Positions 62,295 to 64,000 of a stretch of DNA of 64,000 bases are shown here, piece by piece. The translations under genes and the position numbers were made by a program. This DNA is from Dendrolimus kikuchii. Its lineage: Eukaryota > Arthropoda > Insecta > Lepidoptera > Lasiocampidae. The notes beneath the pieces were generated by a model, which saw only the letters and a program-made list of their open reading frames with translations, did not search any database and was not told the DNA's origin. The DNA lies in assembly GCA_019925095.2 (NCBI GenBank), contig CM034413.1, positions 13,351,001-13,415,000 on the forward strand. The letters are read 5' to 3'. Numbering within the stretch: the first letter of the stretch is position 1; every line of letters begins with the position of its first letter.

Positions 62295-62432
62295 GATTGG
62301 TCCACTAGTTCCAAGTCGCTCAACGAGCTATGGAAAGAGATGTGTTGGGTGTTTCTTTTATGGATACAATTAGAAATGAGGATATCCATAAGAGAACCAA
62401 GGTAACCGACATATAGCTCGCAAAATTAGCGT
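62295..62432 (+). pseudogene. RTE-C fragment lacking its 3' end
   Basis: AGTCGCTCAACGAGCTATGG to AGCTCGCAAAATTAGC matches the start of the 21762-22163 copy. A two-base insertion (CATATAGCTC) breaks the frame. Confidence 0.75.
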
Positions 62433-62605
62433 AGGTTCATCACGATGGTTTCTTTCCAACAATATTATATTTACAAAATTAATCCAGGTGACGTAGCTGA
62501 CCTTCTAGGCACCATATCCATGAAGACAGTAAACTGGGCACGGTATTTAACTTATAGTCTTGAGATATTTATTATAGGTAGAATAAAATATAAGTAAGTT
62601 ATACT

Positions 62606-62925
62606 TAGGTGTTTCTCTAATGGATAAAATGACAAATGAAGACATCCATAAGAGAACGAAGGTAACCGATATAGCTCGCAAGATTAGCAAGTTGAAGTGG
62701 CAGTGGGCCGGTCACGTCCGCCGCAGGACCGATAGCCGATGGAGCAGACGAGTCCTGGAGTGGAGATCGCGTCTCGGTAAACGTAGTGATGGACGCCTTT
62801 CAGTCCGATGGCCGACGACCTGTGCAAGGTGGCCGGTAGGCGCTGGCTGAGGAAATCGGAGGTCTTGGGGAGGCCTACGGCCAGCAGTGGACTGCGAATG
62901 GCTGACGACGATGACGACGAATAAA
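62606..62925 (+). mobile_element. RTE-C LINE 3' end, frameshifted
   Basis: MDKMTNEDIHKRTKVTDIAR, KLKWQWAGHVRRR and VLEWRSRLGKRSDGR, then a deletion and frameshift before the final GEAYGQQW-like region (GGAGGCCTACGGCCAGCAGT). The tail is GACGATGACGACGA, different from the GAA tail at 21762. Confidence 0.82.
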
Positions 62926-63539
62926 ATTTATGTAGCTTCGTAGCCATTTTTTACAAATACTAAATCCTTATGAAATCGTCATTAAAATAAATATGTTCAG
63001 TTGCCGACATAAATTCAAATTCAATTATTTGCTTAAAACATGATACATAAACTTGAGGTGACTTAAGAATACAAGACTCACATGGTTTGCCCATGAGGCG
63101 TGCAAATTTTACTTAAGGTCATTAAACAGAAATACAAATTAGTACAAAATTAACAAAAAAAAATATACATTAATGTCAACCACATTTACTTGGGAAACAA
63201 TTACCCTAAAAATTCGTTTACGGAGTAAAAACATTTATCCAACAGCCATTTGTGTAGTCTTTGTTTGAATATATTTGTGGGCAGATAATTAAATTATTCG
63301 GGAAGTTTGTTAAAAACCTTTACCGACATGTAATTTGAATTTATAAGAAGTTGCTAATCGACCACCCTTTCTACACCTTGTGAAAGTTCATGGCTTATGA
63401 AAATTTCTATAAAATTCTTAATTATACATATAAATCCTTGACATGTAACAACAATATTGTTATGAACAAATGAGTTTATAAGTTTATTATGTTTGAATTT
63501 GTCATCTTCATTATCATTAGTTGCGTTCGGAGAATTCCC
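62926..63539. other. AT-rich, unassigned
   Basis: No gene recognised. Confidence 0.3.
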
Positions 63540-63920
63540 TACGACGCCCAGGGTCCATACTGTAGGTACAACGTTTGCTTCTTCACTTCGCGCGATCTGT
63601 GGTTGAACTGTTCGATCTGATTCCCCCTACACCATTCCATCTTCGGATTACAAGATGCTCTAGTCTACGGCGCCGTTTTCACTTTGGAAACACCTGTGCG
63701 AACGACACACTTCGCTTCCACGTTCCTACTGCGTTACAGCAGAGCCGTAGAATGCACTACCAGAGTCCGTGTTTCCCGAAAGGTACAATCCGGGTGTCTT
63801 CAAATCTCGCGTGAATGGACATTAGGTATTATCTAGGTAAGCGTGCTCTATCTTCGACCGTATCATCGTCTGATATTAGACGTGATTATGGTTAATGCGA
63901 ACCTATGTTGTCATGGTTAG
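63540..63920 (+). pseudogene. LINE C-terminal fragment (family J), frameshifted
   Basis: ELFDLIPPTPFH in one frame, then shifted pieces matching TTTCCCGAAAGGTACAATCC and GGGTGTCTTCAAATCTCG. The 3' UTR (TCTAGGTAAGCGTGCTCTAT) is shared with 27455. The ROV-type frame is broken several times. Confidence 0.65.
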
Positions 63921-64000
63921 ATATTGTTCCCGAGGTAAGTAGTCGGTTTACGTAAAACGTGGCCGTACCAGCGTAAGCGATTCTCTTGCAGTTTTTCTGT

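Noticed and set aside
63925..63940. Splice donor GAG|GTAAGT at ~63933
   Set aside because: It lies just after a degenerate LINE copy, with no coding frame leading into it. A single motif match is insufficient.

Overview
The window looks like non-coding, transposon-saturated DNA from a lepidopteran (moth or butterfly) nuclear genome. It is AT-rich, has no bacterial-style operons and no rRNA, CRISPR or complete tRNA gene. Almost everything recognisable is a mobile-element copy. These include 5'-truncated RTE/BovB-like LINEs ending in (TATG)n, tRNA-derived SINEs, Helitron-type elements that start with TC and end in hairpin plus CTAG, solo LTRs, foldback/MITE elements and a mariner relic. The Lepidoptera assignment rests on recognising these families, not on a database search.

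Layout. At least 19 copies of one LINE tail (family RTE-A) are spread from 1.4 to 62.3 kb on both strands; most have exact 7-16 bp target-site duplications (TSDs). About 16 copies of a ~310 bp element (family P, 5' end ATCCGTGCAGG, 3' end GCAATAAAA) are interspersed. Six solo LTRs of one retrotransposon family lie at 11.4, 15.6, 25.1, 29.2, 31.7 and 57.2 kb; four have perfect 4-bp ATAN duplications. Helitron-like elements of at least five families lie at 4.3, 9.7, 16.8, 17.2, 24.2, 31.0, 35.7, 36.3, 42.0, 43.3-44.0, 44.2-45.0, 53.8, 59.1 and 60.9 kb. Long inverted-repeat elements lie at 5.5-6.4, 37.8-38.1 and 46.1-46.3 kb. Several insertions are nested, which gives a relative chronology: RTE-A in a Helitron, in a solo LTR and in a foldback; a SINE in a LINE; and P in an older repeat.

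Host gene signal is sparse. The one segment that looks like a host exon is at 50.1 kb on the plus strand: an ATG-initiated, GC-rich 91-nt coding stretch with two short upstream ORFs and a consensus splice donor. About 10 kb downstream, also on the plus strand, there is a textbook recursive-splice (ratchet) site, AG|GTAAGT behind a pyrimidine tract, followed 51 nt later by a second GTAAGT. The most economical reading, which is inference, is that the right part of the window is a large first intron of a plus-strand gene. No complete protein-coding host gene is visible.

All ORFs of notable length are fragments of retrotransposon reverse transcriptase C-termini or their antisense shadows. Family names such as RTE-A, P, Q and H1 are local labels used for cross-reference only.
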